A stretch of DNA of 35,547 nucleotides from Bifidobacterium breve (GTDB lineage: Bacteria > Actinomycetota > Acidimicrobiia > Acidimicrobiales > Acidimicrobilacustridaceae), in assembly GCA_945878725.1 (NCBI GenBank), contig CAMCTY010000021.1, forward strand, positions 1 to 35,547, read 5' to 3'. The position numbers were made by a program, and so were the translations under genes. This document shows positions 1-8,814 of this stretch, one piece after another; position 1 is the stretch's first letter, and each line of letters begins with the position of its first letter. Below the pieces are notes generated by a model. That model did no database searches and was not told where the DNA came from. It was given only the letters and a program-made list of their open reading frames with translations.

Positions 1-32
1 CGCACGGCGCCGTCTGACATAACGTCGGACCC

Positions 33-1499
33 ATGGCAACCAAGAACGCTGAATATCGTCAACTCATCGGTGGCGAGTGGGTCTCCGGTGGAGACGGCAC
101 CTACGACATCATCAACCCTGCGACCGAAAAGGTTGTGGCACAGGCGCCCGAGGCTTCGGCCGGCGATGTCGCTGCTGCCGCTGCTGTTGCTGCTGAAGCC
201 TTCCCGGCCTGGAGTCGCACGACACCGCAAGAACGAGCCGAACTTCTCGCCGCTGCCGGCCGGGAACTCGCCAAGCGCACGCCCGATCTGATCCCCCTCG
301 TGATTAGCGAGACCGGCGCTACTTCATCGGTCGGTTCGCTCATGCAGATTCCCGTTGCGATCTCGCGTTTCGAGCGTTACGCCCGTGGCGCGCTGGAGGA
401 TCTCAGCCGCCCTCTGCCCCCTCAGCCGATCGGCTCGACGCCGCTTGCCGCCGGAGCCCTCATGGGTGGCCTTGCTCGCAAGGTTCCCGTCGGCGTCGTC
501 GCGTGTATCGCTCCTTATAACTTCCCGACGACTTCAATGGTCGGCAAGATCGCCCCAGCTCTTGCGGTGGGTTGCACCGTCGTCATGAAGCCGGCGCCGC
601 AGGATCCGCTCTGCGTGATCGAACTCGCAAAGATTCTTGAGGACGTCGGTTTCCCGAAGGGCGTCGTCAACATCGTCACCGGTGGTCAGGCCAGCGTCGG
701 CGCCAACCTCGTGTCCGATCCCAACGTCGACATGGTCAGCTTCACTGGTTCATCCGCCGTCGGTTCGATGATTGTCGCCGCTGGTGCGCCGTCGATGAAG
801 CGTCAACTTCATGAGCTCGGTGGCAAGGGTGCATGCCTCGTTGCCGAGGACGCCGATATCGACAAGGCCGTCGCTGGCATCGCCAGTGTGTGGGCCTTCC
901 ATTCAGGCCAGATCTGTACCGCACCGACTCGCGTAATCGTGCATCGCAGTCGCTACGACGAACTCGTCACTCGACTTGCCGGCGCCGCACGCGCTCTCAA
1001 GGTCGGCGATCCGCTTGATGCATCGACGCAGGTCGGTCCGGTTATCTCGGCACTGCAGAAGTCGCGCATCCTCAGCCACATCGACAATGGTGTTGCCGAA
1101 GGCGCCGAACTCATTGTTGATGGTCGCGATCCGGGTATGGATTCCGGTTTCTATGTCGGCCCGACACTGCTCGCCGGCTGCAACAACACGATGTCGCCTG
1201 TTCGTGAAGAGATCTTCGGCCCGGTCGTCGTCGTAGTTCCGTTCGACACCGAAGAAGAGGGCATCGCAATCGCCAACGACAGCGATTACGGCTTGTTCTC
1301 CTACGTTTTCAGCCAAGACACCCCCCGCGCATTCGAGATTGCGAAGCAGATCCGTTCGGGTCGCGTCGGCATCAACAGTGTGCAGACTCACCACGAAACG
1401 CCGTTCGGTGGCTTCAAGCTCTCGGGCATCGGTCGCGACGGTGGCACGTGGGGCCTCGACGCATACACCGAATGGCAGTCGATCATCTGGGCAAGCTGA
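33..1499 (+). CDS. NAD(P)-dependent aldehyde dehydrogenase
   Basis: A 488-residue cytosolic aldehyde dehydrogenase that would oxidise an aldehyde to its carboxylic acid with NAD(P)+. The family's catalytic set is intact: Asn163 in APYNFP, the general base Glu261 in ELGGKG, the nucleophile Cys295 in SGQICTAP, and the EEIFGPV motif near the C-terminus. Length is normal for the superfamily. The start is the ATG at 33; no clear ribosome-binding site is visible in the 32 bases before it, so a leaderless mRNA or an upstream gene outside the window is possible. It is followed after 61 bases by an alcohol dehydrogenase, and the pair would make an alcohol-to-aldehyde-to-acid route. Next to steroid genes this could serve side-chain alcohol oxidation, but the substrate is inference. 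The subfamily cannot be fixed by eye. Confidence 0.93.
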   Translation: MATKNAEYRQLIGGEWVSGGDGTYDIINPATEKVVAQAPEASAGDVAAAAAVAAEAFPAWSRTTPQERAELLAAAGRELAKRTPDLIPLVISETGATSSVGSLMQIPVAISRFERYARGALEDLSRPLPPQPIGSTPLAAGALMGGLARKVPVGVVACIAPYNFPTTSMVGKIAPALAVGCTVVMKPAPQDPLCVIELAKILEDVGFPKGVVNIVTGGQASVGANLVSDPNVDMVSFTGSSAVGSMIVAAGAPSMKRQLHELGGKGACLVAEDADIDKAVAGIASVWAFHSGQICTAPTRVIVHRSRYDELVTRLAGAARALKVGDPLDASTQVGPVISALQKSRILSHIDNGVAEGAELIVDGRDPGMDSGFYVGPTLLAGCNNTMSPVREEIFGPVVVVVPFDTEEEGIAIANDSDYGLFSYVFSQDTPRAFEIAKQIRSGRVGINSVQTHHETPFGGFKLSGIGRDGGTWGLDAYTEWQSIIWAS

Positions 1500-1560
1500 T
1501 CCGTCAGCGTGCTTGTGTAGTCACCATCACCAACAACAACAACGTATTCAGGGGGCAGTC

Positions 1561-2667
1561 ATGAAGGGCATCGTGTTCACCGGCGAAAGCGCCGAAGTTC
1601 TTACCGGTCTCGAAGTTCGTGATCCGGGTCCGGGCGAAGTCATCGTGCGCATCGCCGCCGCGGGCGTGTGCCACAGCGATGTCACCGCTGCCGCTGGCTT
1701 ATTCGGCTGGCCCGCTCCGGCGGTGCTTGGTCACGAAGGTGCTGGCGTCGTTGATCAGATCGGCATTGGCGTCACCAATGTCGAAGTCGGCGACCACGTG
1801 ATCATCTCGACTCTCGCCGCATGCGGTATGTGCAAGGCCTGTGCGGCCGGCAAACCGACGCGCTGTCGTCAGACCCTCGGCAATATGGCTCAGCCGTTCA
1901 CGCTCAATGGTGATCCCTGCTGGAACTTTGCCGCAGCCTCGGTCTTCATCGAGCGCACGATTGTCAAGGCGATCCAGGCCGTCAAGATCCCCAAGGACGT
2001 TCCGCTCACGTCGGCATGCCTGGTCGGTTGCGGCGTGATGACAGGTGCCGGTTCTGTTCTCTATCGGTCGAATGTCCAGGTGGGTGACACCGCCGTCGTC
2101 TACGGCTGTGGTGGCGTCGGGCTCAACGCCATTCAGGCTCTCCGCGTGCGTCGTGCCAGTCGCATCATCGCCATCGACACCGAACCGCAGAAGGAGGCAC
2201 TCGCCCGTGCCTTCGGCGCCACCGATTACATCGACGGTCGTTCGGACGATGTCGTGGAACAGGTCCGCAAGCTTGTGCCGTATTCGGATACCGAACTCTC
2301 GGGTCCCTTCAACGCCGGTGGCGTCGACTGGGTCTACGACGTCGTGGGTCACCCGACTGTCACCTCCAATGCGCTCGAGATGCTCGATTGGGGCGGCACT
2401 GTCGTCATCATCGGAACTCCCGGTGGCGATGCCAAGTTCGAACTTCCGTACCAACGGTTCACGCAGAACGAGCGTGGTGTGATCGGCTCTCGCGCCGGTT
2501 CGTACAGCCCGCATCGCGACATTCCGCAGATCATCGATCTCTACCGTCGCGGCGAATTCATGCTCGACGAACTCGTCTCGGCCACATACCCGATGGAGAA
2601 TTTTGCCGACGTCGTACACGACATGCATTCGGGCAGCATCGCCCGTGGCGTGCTCACCTTCGACTGA
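1561..2667 (+). CDS. Zinc-dependent alcohol dehydrogenase (MDR, class III/NDMA-type)
   Basis: A 368-residue medium-chain zinc alcohol dehydrogenase oxidising an alcohol with NAD+. Catalytic zinc ligands are visible as Cys37-His38 (GVCHSD), His58-Glu59 (GHEG) and Cys157 (LVGCGV). The structural zinc lobe has Cys88, Cys91, Cys94 and Cys102, and the Rossmann glycine motif GCGGVG is at 182-187. The architecture resembles the class III/NDMA-dependent actinobacterial group; whether the NAD is tightly bound cannot be judged from sequence. I chose ATG 1561 over a longer in-frame extension because CAGGGGG lies 5 bases upstream and the extension lies inside the aldehyde dehydrogenase gene. It probably works with the preceding aldehyde dehydrogenase and the following SDR in one oxidation module. 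Confidence 0.92.
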   Translation: MKGIVFTGESAEVLTGLEVRDPGPGEVIVRIAAAGVCHSDVTAAAGLFGWPAPAVLGHEGAGVVDQIGIGVTNVEVGDHVIISTLAACGMCKACAAGKPTRCRQTLGNMAQPFTLNGDPCWNFAAASVFIERTIVKAIQAVKIPKDVPLTSACLVGCGVMTGAGSVLYRSNVQVGDTAVVYGCGGVGLNAIQALRVRRASRIIAIDTEPQKEALARAFGATDYIDGRSDDVVEQVRKLVPYSDTELSGPFNAGGVDWVYDVVGHPTVTSNALEMLDWGGTVVIIGTPGGDAKFELPYQRFTQNERGVIGSRAGSYSPHRDIPQIIDLYRRGEFMLDELVSATYPMENFADVVHDMHSGSIARGVLTFD

Positions 2668-2693
2668 TCCCTCGCACTACTGATCCCTCGCAC
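2663..2693 (+). repeat. 15-bp tandem duplication over the stop codon
   Basis: ACTGATCCCTCGCAC occurs at 2663-2677 and again at 2679-2693, separated by one T (16-base period). The first copy contains the stop codon of the alcohol dehydrogenase. It looks like a recent slippage duplication, although two copies of a binding site cannot be excluded. Confidence 0.85.
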
Positions 2694-2749
2694 GGGCTCA
2701 CCGAAACACGATCACTTAACTCATTCATTCAACGTTTTACAGGGGAATC

Positions 2750-3496
2750 ATGGAACAGCGTTATGCAGGCAAGGCCGCCGTCGTTACCGGCACCGGCTCG
2801 GGAATCGGTCGTGCGGTCGCACAGCGGCTTGCTGCTGAGGGCGCAAAGGTCGCATGTCTCGACGTCAACGGTGACAGTGCGAAAGCAACCGCCGACGGCA
2901 TCGGCGCAAATGCGATTTCGTTTGCGTGTGACGTGAGCGACTGGGCGCAGGTTGAGGCGACCATCGCCGACGCAACGAAGGCCTTCGGTCAGATCGATGT
3001 GCTGTGCAACGTCGCCGGCATCGGCGGATTCGCCAACAGCCACGAGGTCGATCCGGGTCTCTATGCGCGCATGATTGCTGTAAACCTCACTGGCACGTTC
3101 CTCATGTGCCGCGGCGTTCTTCCCCAGATGGTCGAGCGTGGCAATGGCGTCATCATCAATACCGCATCCACCGCGGGCGTCATGGGACAGCCGTGGAGCG
3201 CCGGTTACTGCTCGTCGAAGGGCGGCGTGGTCGCGCTGACCAAGGCGCTTGCGACGGAATACGACACGCCGATCCGGGTCAATGCTGTTGCCCCCGGTGG
3301 CGTGGAGACCAACATGTACTCAGCCTTCATCCCACCGGATGGTGCGGATTGGGGTCGCATGAAGAAGATGTCCCGAGACAATGTCGACGTGGCTGCACCG
3401 GAAGAACTGGCCGGCCTCTTTGCGTATCTCGGTTCCGATGAAGCTCGTTACATCACCGGCTCAATCATGGTGATGGACGGCGGAATCACCAGCTGA
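2750..3496 (+). CDS. Short-chain dehydrogenase/reductase
   Basis: A 248-residue classical SDR, probably an NAD(H)-dependent alcohol/ketone oxidoreductase. The cofactor motif TGTGSGIG is at 13-20, NVAG at 87-90, Asn112, and the catalytic Ser140, Tyr153 and Lys157 (YCSSK). The C-terminus MVMDGG is typical of the family. Length is normal. ATG 2750 is preceded by CAGGGG with a 4-base gap, the same leader seen before the neighbouring alcohol dehydrogenase. It closes the dehydrogenase trio at the left end of the window; a hairpin follows at 3511-3537. A hydroxysteroid or hydroxyacyl-CoA substrate is plausible from context only. Confidence 0.92.
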   Translation: MEQRYAGKAAVVTGTGSGIGRAVAQRLAAEGAKVACLDVNGDSAKATADGIGANAISFACDVSDWAQVEATIADATKAFGQIDVLCNVAGIGGFANSHEVDPGLYARMIAVNLTGTFLMCRGVLPQMVERGNGVIINTASTAGVMGQPWSAGYCSSKGGVVALTKALATEYDTPIRVNAVAPGGVETNMYSAFIPPDGADWGRMKKMSRDNVDVAAPEELAGLFAYLGSDEARYITGSIMVMDGGITS

Positions 3497-3510
3497 CCAA
3501 TCAGCAAACA

Positions 3511-3537
3511 GTGCCCGGACCCAGGGGGACCGGGCGC
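3511..3537 (+). terminator. Hairpin after the dehydrogenase trio
   Basis: GTGCCCGG (3511-3518) pairs with CCGGGCGC (3530-3537) in an 8-bp stem with one G-T wobble and an 11-base loop. No T-run follows. It lies just after the SDR stop and before the transporter operon, so a terminator role is likely. Confidence 0.5.
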
Positions 3538-3639
3538 TACGGAAATCGGGTGGCTCCTCGTCTGTGGCAGTCGTCACACACGAGTCGCTGAACTCGGTTA
3601 TCCTCACCAATGCAGTTACCAAACTCAGGGGGGACAAAA

Positions 3640-5010
3640 GTGAAGCGATACCGTCTAATACTGCTTTCTGCGGTGCTCAGCGTTGGTCTTGTGGCCGGCG
3701 CTTGTGGCCGCAGTGGCTCCGATTCAGAGAATTCGACAGCGGATCCGGCTAAGGCCGCAAGTGCCGCGTGTTCGAAAACCACGCTCGAAGCGACCGATAT
3801 CGGCGTCAGTGCCGACACGATCACTGTCGAAGTTATGGCCGATACCGGCTCGGCACTTGCTCCCGGATTGTTCCAGGGCAACGTCGATGCCATGAATGCC
3901 TATGCGAAGTACGTCAATGCCAATGGCGGCATTGGTTGCCGTCAGCTCAAGGTCGAAGCATGGGATTCCAAGCTTGATCCGACCGAGTCCAAGAACGGCA
4001 TCATCAACGCCTGCAAGACCGCAGTCGCAATGGTTGGTGGCAACGCCCTGTTCAACCCGGACACGTCGGTCCTGAACACGTGCGTCGACAAGGCCGGCGT
4101 GGCAACGGGACTTCCCGACTACGCCGCTTTGGCCAATGACATCAACGAGCAGTGTGCGCCGACCGCCTTCATCATTCAGGCCGTCGCCGAATCCTGCACG
4201 ACGCTTACCGGTGTTCGTGATCTCAAAGCGTTCGTCGGAACCTTCGAATTCTATAAGACATTGGCTCCGAGCATCAACGCTTTGTTCCTTGTTCCCGGCG
4301 ATCTTCCGACGACAATCCAGTCGGCGACTTACCAGATCGCGGCAGCCAAGCAGGTTGGTATCAACGTCACTGATGCGATGAAGGTCTCGGGTCGTGCTGA
4401 GCAGGCGGCCTTCACGACCTACGTCCAAGCCATCAAGGCCAGTAACGACAATATGGTCTACAACGGCTCAAACGATGTGGCCATGACGAAGATGCGTAAG
4501 GAAGCCGCAGCACAGGGCCTCGACTCGGTCAAGATTTGGGGCTGCTCGCTGGCCTGCTATACCGAAAACTTCAAGGCACAGGGCACAGCAGTCGAAGGCA
4601 CATATGTCTGGATGCAGTTCCTTCCGTTTGAAGAGGCATCGAGCAACGCCGCCAATCAGGCTTATGTCACTGCGAGCAACGGCAAGCCCGACGCATTCGG
4701 TGCACAGGCATGGCAGGCCGGTATGGCCTTCAAGGCGACCATCGATTCGATTGTCGCCACCAAGGGAGCGAACGGGATCACCCGTGCCGCGATCCTTGAG
4801 ACCATGAAGACTCTGAAGTTTGACGCTGACGGTTGGATCGGTGCCCGCGTCGGCCAAAAGGTGTTCTCCGAATGCATGGTCATGATGCAGATGCAGGGTG
4901 GCAAGTTCATCCGTGTCACTCCGAAAGAGGTCGGCAAGCTCGACTGCAATCCGAAGTACATCGCCACCGTGAAGATCGATCCGCAGGAAGCGGCGAAGTC
5001 AGTCAAGTAG
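3640..5010 (+). CDS. Branched-chain amino-acid-type ABC substrate-binding lipoprotein (SBP 1)
   Basis: A 456-residue periplasmic-binding-protein type I lipoprotein that would capture a solute outside the cell for the permease encoded next. A lipoprotein signal peptide is visible: Lys2/Arg3, a hydrophobic core, then the box VAGAC with Cys22. The mature part shows the Leu/Ile/Val-binding-protein pattern (DAMNAYAKYVNANGG). Ten cysteines besides the lipidated one suggest disulfides in the exported domain. I chose GTG 3640 over an ATG at 3610 because a CAGGGGGG leader ends 6 bases before the GTG and because it puts the signal peptide at the N-terminus. A strong 12-bp hairpin separates it from the permease gene. 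The ligand is unknown; a steroid acid or CD-ring metabolite is a contextual guess, an amino acid is the alternative. Confidence 0.88.
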   Translation: MKRYRLILLSAVLSVGLVAGACGRSGSDSENSTADPAKAASAACSKTTLEATDIGVSADTITVEVMADTGSALAPGLFQGNVDAMNAYAKYVNANGGIGCRQLKVEAWDSKLDPTESKNGIINACKTAVAMVGGNALFNPDTSVLNTCVDKAGVATGLPDYAALANDINEQCAPTAFIIQAVAESCTTLTGVRDLKAFVGTFEFYKTLAPSINALFLVPGDLPTTIQSATYQIAAAKQVGINVTDAMKVSGRAEQAAFTTYVQAIKASNDNMVYNGSNDVAMTKMRKEAAAQGLDSVKIWGCSLACYTENFKAQGTAVEGTYVWMQFLPFEEASSNAANQAYVTASNGKPDAFGAQAWQAGMAFKATIDSIVATKGANGITRAAILETMKTLKFDADGWIGARVGQKVFSECMVMMQMQGGKFIRVTPKEVGKLDCNPKYIATVKIDPQEAAKSVK

Positions 5011-5033
5011 TAACGCAGTAGTGCAGTAGTGCC

Positions 5034-5067
5034 GGGAGGGGCCAGTTCGACTGGGCTGGCCCCTCCC
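5034..5067 (+). terminator. 12-bp intercistronic hairpin between SBP 1 and permease
   Basis: GGGAGGGGCCAG (5034-5045) and CTGGCCCCTCCC (5056-5067) form a perfect 12-bp stem with a 10-base loop, followed by TTCAC rather than a T-run. Its place after a binding-protein gene and before membrane genes fits partial termination or 3'-end mRNA stabilisation that keeps the binding protein more abundant than the permease. Confidence 0.7.
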
Positions 5068-5102
5068 TTCACATCCATGCAGCCGCACCAGCAGGGGGAA
5101 AC

Positions 5103-7310
5103 ATGCGGTTCAAGCTCAATTCCAGGTTGATCTCCGCGGCCGTAGTCGGGTTGATTCTTGCCTTCGTGATCAACAAGAGCTGGGGCTCGGCGTCGTTCTT
5201 CGACTCCAAGAACATCTCGACGTTCCTGGTGGTCGGTGTCGCTCTCGGTGGCATCTACGCGATCACCGCAGGCGGCCTCGTTGTCACGTATGCGACGACC
5301 GGCATCTTCAACTTTGCGCACGCCGCGATCGGTTGTTTCCTAGCGTTTTTCTATTGGCAAGTGACCGTGCAATGGCACGTACCGACGTTGCTCGGCATCT
5401 TCATCACGCTCGGCATCGTTGCCCCACTTATTGGCATCGGTCTCGATCGGCTCATCATGCGGCGCCTGCGCGATGCCGCGCTCGTTGTCCAACTGATGGT
5501 GACCGTGGGCTTGATGCTCACGTTCATGGGAGTCACCCTCACCGTCTGGAGCCCCAAGACGGGCCGGACGCTCGACCACTTCTATCAGCAGTCGAAGGGC
5601 ATCGAAATTGGTTCGGTCGTCGCCACATGGCACCGAATCATTACGGTCATCATCGCTCTTGTCGTAGCGGTGGCCCTGCGGTGGCTGCTCTATCGCACCC
5701 GCCTCGGCATCTCCATGCGAGCGGTTGTCGACAGTCGCAGTCTCGCCGGACTCACCGGCGCTAAGCCGTCAATCATCAGCGGCGCCTCGTGGGCCCTTGG
5801 CTGCATGACTGCCGGGCTTGCCGGCATTCTCATCGCTCCCGAGACCGGTCTTGTTGTTGAGAACCTCGCGCTCATAATCATCGTGGCGGCTGCCGCGGCG
5901 GCAATCGCGCAATTGAAGAGCATCCCAATGGCCTTTGCCGGCGGTCTGATCATCGGACTCGCAACGTCATTTTCGACAACGTTCCTTTCGTTCGGTACCG
6001 ACTGGAACTATGCGGGCGAAGCGATTCCTAGCGTGATCCTCTTCATCGCTCTTCTCTTCCTTCCGCAAGCTCGACTCGAGACCGGCAAGGTACGGCTCAC
6101 CAAGCGCACCGAACGACTCACGAAACCGTGGGAGGCGGGTCTTGGCGGCGTTGTCCTGATCGTGATCGTCGGGGCCTGGGCCAACGGATGGATCCCGTGG
6201 TTCACGGGCACGACGTTCGGTGAACGGTCGGCGGTGTGGCTTGGCCGCGGCGCCGGCTTCCTCGTCTTCGGCCTCATCATGCTTTCGCTGGTTCCACTGA
6301 TCGGCTGGGCCGGTCAGGTGAGCTTCGCCAACTTCGCGATCGCCGGAATCGGTGCGGTTCTGTTCTCCCACTTCGGGGGACAGAACGGCGATCCGATCGG
6401 AATCGTCCTCGTGATGCTGGTTTGCGCTCCACTCGGACTAGCGATCGCCCTTCCTGCCCTCCGACTAAAGGGTCTGTATCTGGCTCTTGCCACGATGGCG
6501 TTTGCTGAGTTCACCGACAAGGTCATCATCCGACATCCTTCGATGCTTGATCCATCGAACTCGGGAGTTCTCTACAAGCCCCTGAAGATCCTTGGATTCT
6601 CGATCTCGACCGACACGATGGATCGAAAAGCCTTCGTGATGTTCCTGATCATCACGTTCGCATCGCTGTTCTTCATGCTGGAGATGCTGCGCCGCAGTCG
6701 CTGGGCGCGTCGATGGATCGCGATGTCCGACAGTCCGGCAGCATCGGCCACGATTGGTGTGAATCTCACGACGACCAAAATGGTCGTGTTTATGTTGTCC
6801 GGCGCAATGGCCGGTTTCGCCGGCTGCATGCTCGGTCTGCAAACTGGAGCGCTCAGAGTCGACTCGTTCCCGATGTTCGTCGGCCTGCCGATCGTGTTGT
6901 TGCTCGCCGCACAGGGAGTGCGATATCCGATCGCCGCCTTCATGGGAGCCATCGGGTTGGCCTCGTTCCCGGCGATCAGTGAGTTGTTCGGTAACCCAAC
7001 GTGGCTTACTCAGCTGGCGCTCGTCGGTCCCGGCATCGCCGCAATCGTGATGGCATACCGTCCCGAAGGCGGCGTGTTCTACGCCGGACGCGATCTCGCC
7101 GGGCTGCTCCCGTGGCGACAAGACGCCCGGGAGGAAAAGGTTCTGCTCGAAGCGAAGATTCGTGCCGAGAACATCGGCAAGGACGAGATCAACGACCTCG
7201 GACTCACTCGCCCGTTCACGGCCGAGAAGGTCTCCCAGCTCGATCGAATTCTCGATGTGACTGACGCACTTGACGAGCACCCGACGACGCCAAGGAAGGT
7301 GATGTCATGA
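5103..7310 (+). CDS. Fused LivH-LivM ABC permease
   Basis: A 735-residue inner-membrane protein joining both branched-chain-type permeases. Residues about 1-325 are LivH-like (family pattern GGIYAITAGGLVVTY and FNFAHAAIG), and about 345-680 are LivM-like (GWAGQVSFANFAIAGIG and LPALRLKGLYLAL). A charged cytoplasmic tail of about 55 residues follows. It would form the whole transmembrane channel as one chain and pair with the LivG and LivF ATPases encoded next. ATG 5103 follows CAGGGGG by 4 bases. The stop overlaps the LivG start (ATGA), so the genes are translationally coupled. LivH-LivM fusions are known in Actinobacteria; this one is about the length expected for the two together plus the tail. 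Confidence 0.93.
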   Translation: MRFKLNSRLISAAVVGLILAFVINKSWGSASFFDSKNISTFLVVGVALGGIYAITAGGLVVTYATTGIFNFAHAAIGCFLAFFYWQVTVQWHVPTLLGIFITLGIVAPLIGIGLDRLIMRRLRDAALVVQLMVTVGLMLTFMGVTLTVWSPKTGRTLDHFYQQSKGIEIGSVVATWHRIITVIIALVVAVALRWLLYRTRLGISMRAVVDSRSLAGLTGAKPSIISGASWALGCMTAGLAGILIAPETGLVVENLALIIIVAAAAAAIAQLKSIPMAFAGGLIIGLATSFSTTFLSFGTDWNYAGEAIPSVILFIALLFLPQARLETGKVRLTKRTERLTKPWEAGLGGVVLIVIVGAWANGWIPWFTGTTFGERSAVWLGRGAGFLVFGLIMLSLVPLIGWAGQVSFANFAIAGIGAVLFSHFGGQNGDPIGIVLVMLVCAPLGLAIALPALRLKGLYLALATMAFAEFTDKVIIRHPSMLDPSNSGVLYKPLKILGFSISTDTMDRKAFVMFLIITFASLFFMLEMLRRSRWARRWIAMSDSPAASATIGVNLTTTKMVVFMLSGAMAGFAGCMLGLQTGALRVDSFPMFVGLPIVLLLAAQGVRYPIAAFMGAIGLASFPAISELFGNPTWLTQLALVGPGIAAIVMAYRPEGGVFYAGRDLAGLLPWRQDAREEKVLLEAKIRAENIGKDEINDLGLTRPFTAEKVSQLDRILDVTDALDEHPTTPRKVMS

Positions 7311-8050
7311 CGCCAATTCTCGAAACGAAGGACGTTGTTGTCCGCTTCGGTGTTCTGCAGGCTGTTTCCCGGGCCAGCATTGAAGTAATCGAAGGACGCG
7401 TCACCGGGCTCATCGGACCAAACGGTGCCGGCAAGACCACGTGCTTCAACGTGATTACCGGATTGCAGGAGCCGACGAGCGGCAAGGTGTTGTTCGAAGG
7501 ACAGGACATCACCAACAAAAACCCGTACAAGCGGGCCCGCCTCGGTATCGCCCGTACGTTCCAGAAGCTGGAGGTGTTCGGCAGTTTGTCGGCGAGGGAG
7601 AACATCCTGGTCGCGGCCGAGCAGCGCAAGACATGGGATCGGTCAGGGTTCAGCCCGGCCGCTGTGTGCAACGAAATCCTTGAGAAGACCGGATTGTCTG
7701 ACGTGTCGGAGTTCATGGTTGGCACGTTGCCGACTGGTACGGCCCGACTCGTTGAACTGGCTCGGGCATTGGCCAGCAATCCCCGCGTTCTGCTGCTCGA
7801 CGAACCGTCCTCCGGCCTGAACGAGGAGGAAACAGCCGACATGGCGGCGTTGCTCCGCACATTCGTCGCCGAGGGTCTTGCCGTTCTTCTCGTCGAACAC
7901 GACATGTCGTTCGTGATGGGCACGTGCGAATACATCCACGTACTCGATTTCGGAACGATCATTGCGTCCGGAACCCCTCCCGAAGTGCAGGCGAACAGCG
8001 CGGTTCAGGCTGCGTACCTTGGAACTGAAACGGTCGAGGAGGCCTCATGA
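7307..8050 (+). CDS. LivG-type ABC transporter ATP-binding protein
   Basis: A 247-residue cytoplasmic ATPase energising the Liv-type importer. Walker A is GPNGAGKTT (37-45) and Walker B LLLDEP (162-167). The signature segment is LPTGT (141-145) followed by ARLVELARAL instead of LSGGQ. LivG proteins often deviate here, and the other LivG domain in this window also has a TGT variant, so I do not read this as inactivation. The start overlaps the permease stop and the stop overlaps the LivF start (both ATGA). It would form a heterodimer with the next protein. Confidence 0.95.
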   Translation: MTPILETKDVVVRFGVLQAVSRASIEVIEGRVTGLIGPNGAGKTTCFNVITGLQEPTSGKVLFEGQDITNKNPYKRARLGIARTFQKLEVFGSLSARENILVAAEQRKTWDRSGFSPAAVCNEILEKTGLSDVSEFMVGTLPTGTARLVELARALASNPRVLLLDEPSSGLNEEETADMAALLRTFVAEGLAVLLVEHDMSFVMGTCEYIHVLDFGTIIASGTPPEVQANSAVQAAYLGTETVEEAS

Positions 8051-8766
8051 CACCGATTCTCGAACTCCGAAACCTCCGGGGTGGCTACGGCACAATCGAC
8101 GTGCTGCATGGCGTGAATCTCAAGCTCGAAGCCGGTCAGGTTCACGCGCTGTTGGGCCCGAACGGCGCCGGAAAGACAACCACGCTTGCCGTCTGCAGTG
8201 GGCAAATCGTCCCGAGCGCCGGTCAGTTGCTGATCAGCGGTCGCGAAGTCAACGGCGTGAGTAGCGACTCGCTGGCTCGTGCCGGTGTGTGTCTTGTTCC
8301 CGAAGGACGGGGGATCTTCCCGAACCTCACTGTCAGTGAGAACCTTCGCATGTTCACACATACTGGGACGTCATTCTCCGACATTCAGGATCGGTCGTTC
8401 GCCCAGTTTCCGAGGCTGAAAGAGCGGCGCAAGCAGATCGCCGGCACGTTGTCCGGCGGTGAACAGCAGATGCTCGCAATGGCGCGAGCACTCGCCGTAA
8501 ACCCGTCGCTGCTGCTGCTCGACGAACTCTCGATGGGCCTTGCGCCGCTGATCGTTGAGGAACTCTACGAACGCGTTGCCGAACTTGCATCGCAGGGAAT
8601 CTCGATCCTCGTGGTGGAGCAGTTCGCACAGGCGGTTCTCGGCATCTCCGATATCGCGTCGATCATGCTGCATGGTCGAATCACGCGGACCGGGCCTCCT
8701 GCGGAGATAGCCGAGGTGCTCACCGAGGCCTACCTCGGCGGATCCACCGAAACATCCCACGCCTAA
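8047..8766 (+). CDS. LivF-type ABC transporter ATP-binding protein
   Basis: A 239-residue ATPase, the second nucleotide-binding subunit of importer 1. Walker A is GPNGAGKTT (37-45), the signature is canonical LSGGEQQ (135-141), and Walker B LLLLDE (155-160) is followed by LSMGLAP, the usual LivF variant. It overlaps LivG by four bases. With LivG it would power transport of the ligand of SBP 1. Confidence 0.95.
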   Translation: MTPILELRNLRGGYGTIDVLHGVNLKLEAGQVHALLGPNGAGKTTTLAVCSGQIVPSAGQLLISGREVNGVSSDSLARAGVCLVPEGRGIFPNLTVSENLRMFTHTGTSFSDIQDRSFAQFPRLKERRKQIAGTLSGGEQQMLAMARALAVNPSLLLLDELSMGLAPLIVEELYERVAELASQGISILVVEQFAQAVLGISDIASIMLHGRITRTGPPAEIAEVLTEAYLGGSTETSHA

Positions 8767-8814
8767 GTCAACCCAAGTCAACCCACTACCTGTCCAAAAA
8801 AGTTGGAGGAGCAA

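Noticed and set aside
1519..1545. ACCATCACCAACAACAACAAC-like low-complexity stretch as a repeat array
   Set aside because: Only a few short CAA units in a 61-base gap, no spacer structure; not a CRISPR or a meaningful array.
1339..1560. Upstream extension of the alcohol dehydrogenase frame
   Set aside because: It lies inside the aldehyde dehydrogenase gene in another frame; the CAGGGGG leader and family alignment place the start at 1561.
1699..2628. Long minus-strand open frame (309 codons) opposite the alcohol dehydrogenase
   Set aside because: It is a mirror of a clearly identified zinc enzyme, a common effect of GC-rich codon use, and shows no family motifs.
7307..8050. LivG with TGT instead of the LSGGQ signature as an inactive ATPase
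   Set aside because: LivG subunits commonly deviate at this motif and the second LivG domain of the window (826-830 of the 936-residue protein) has the same TGT form.
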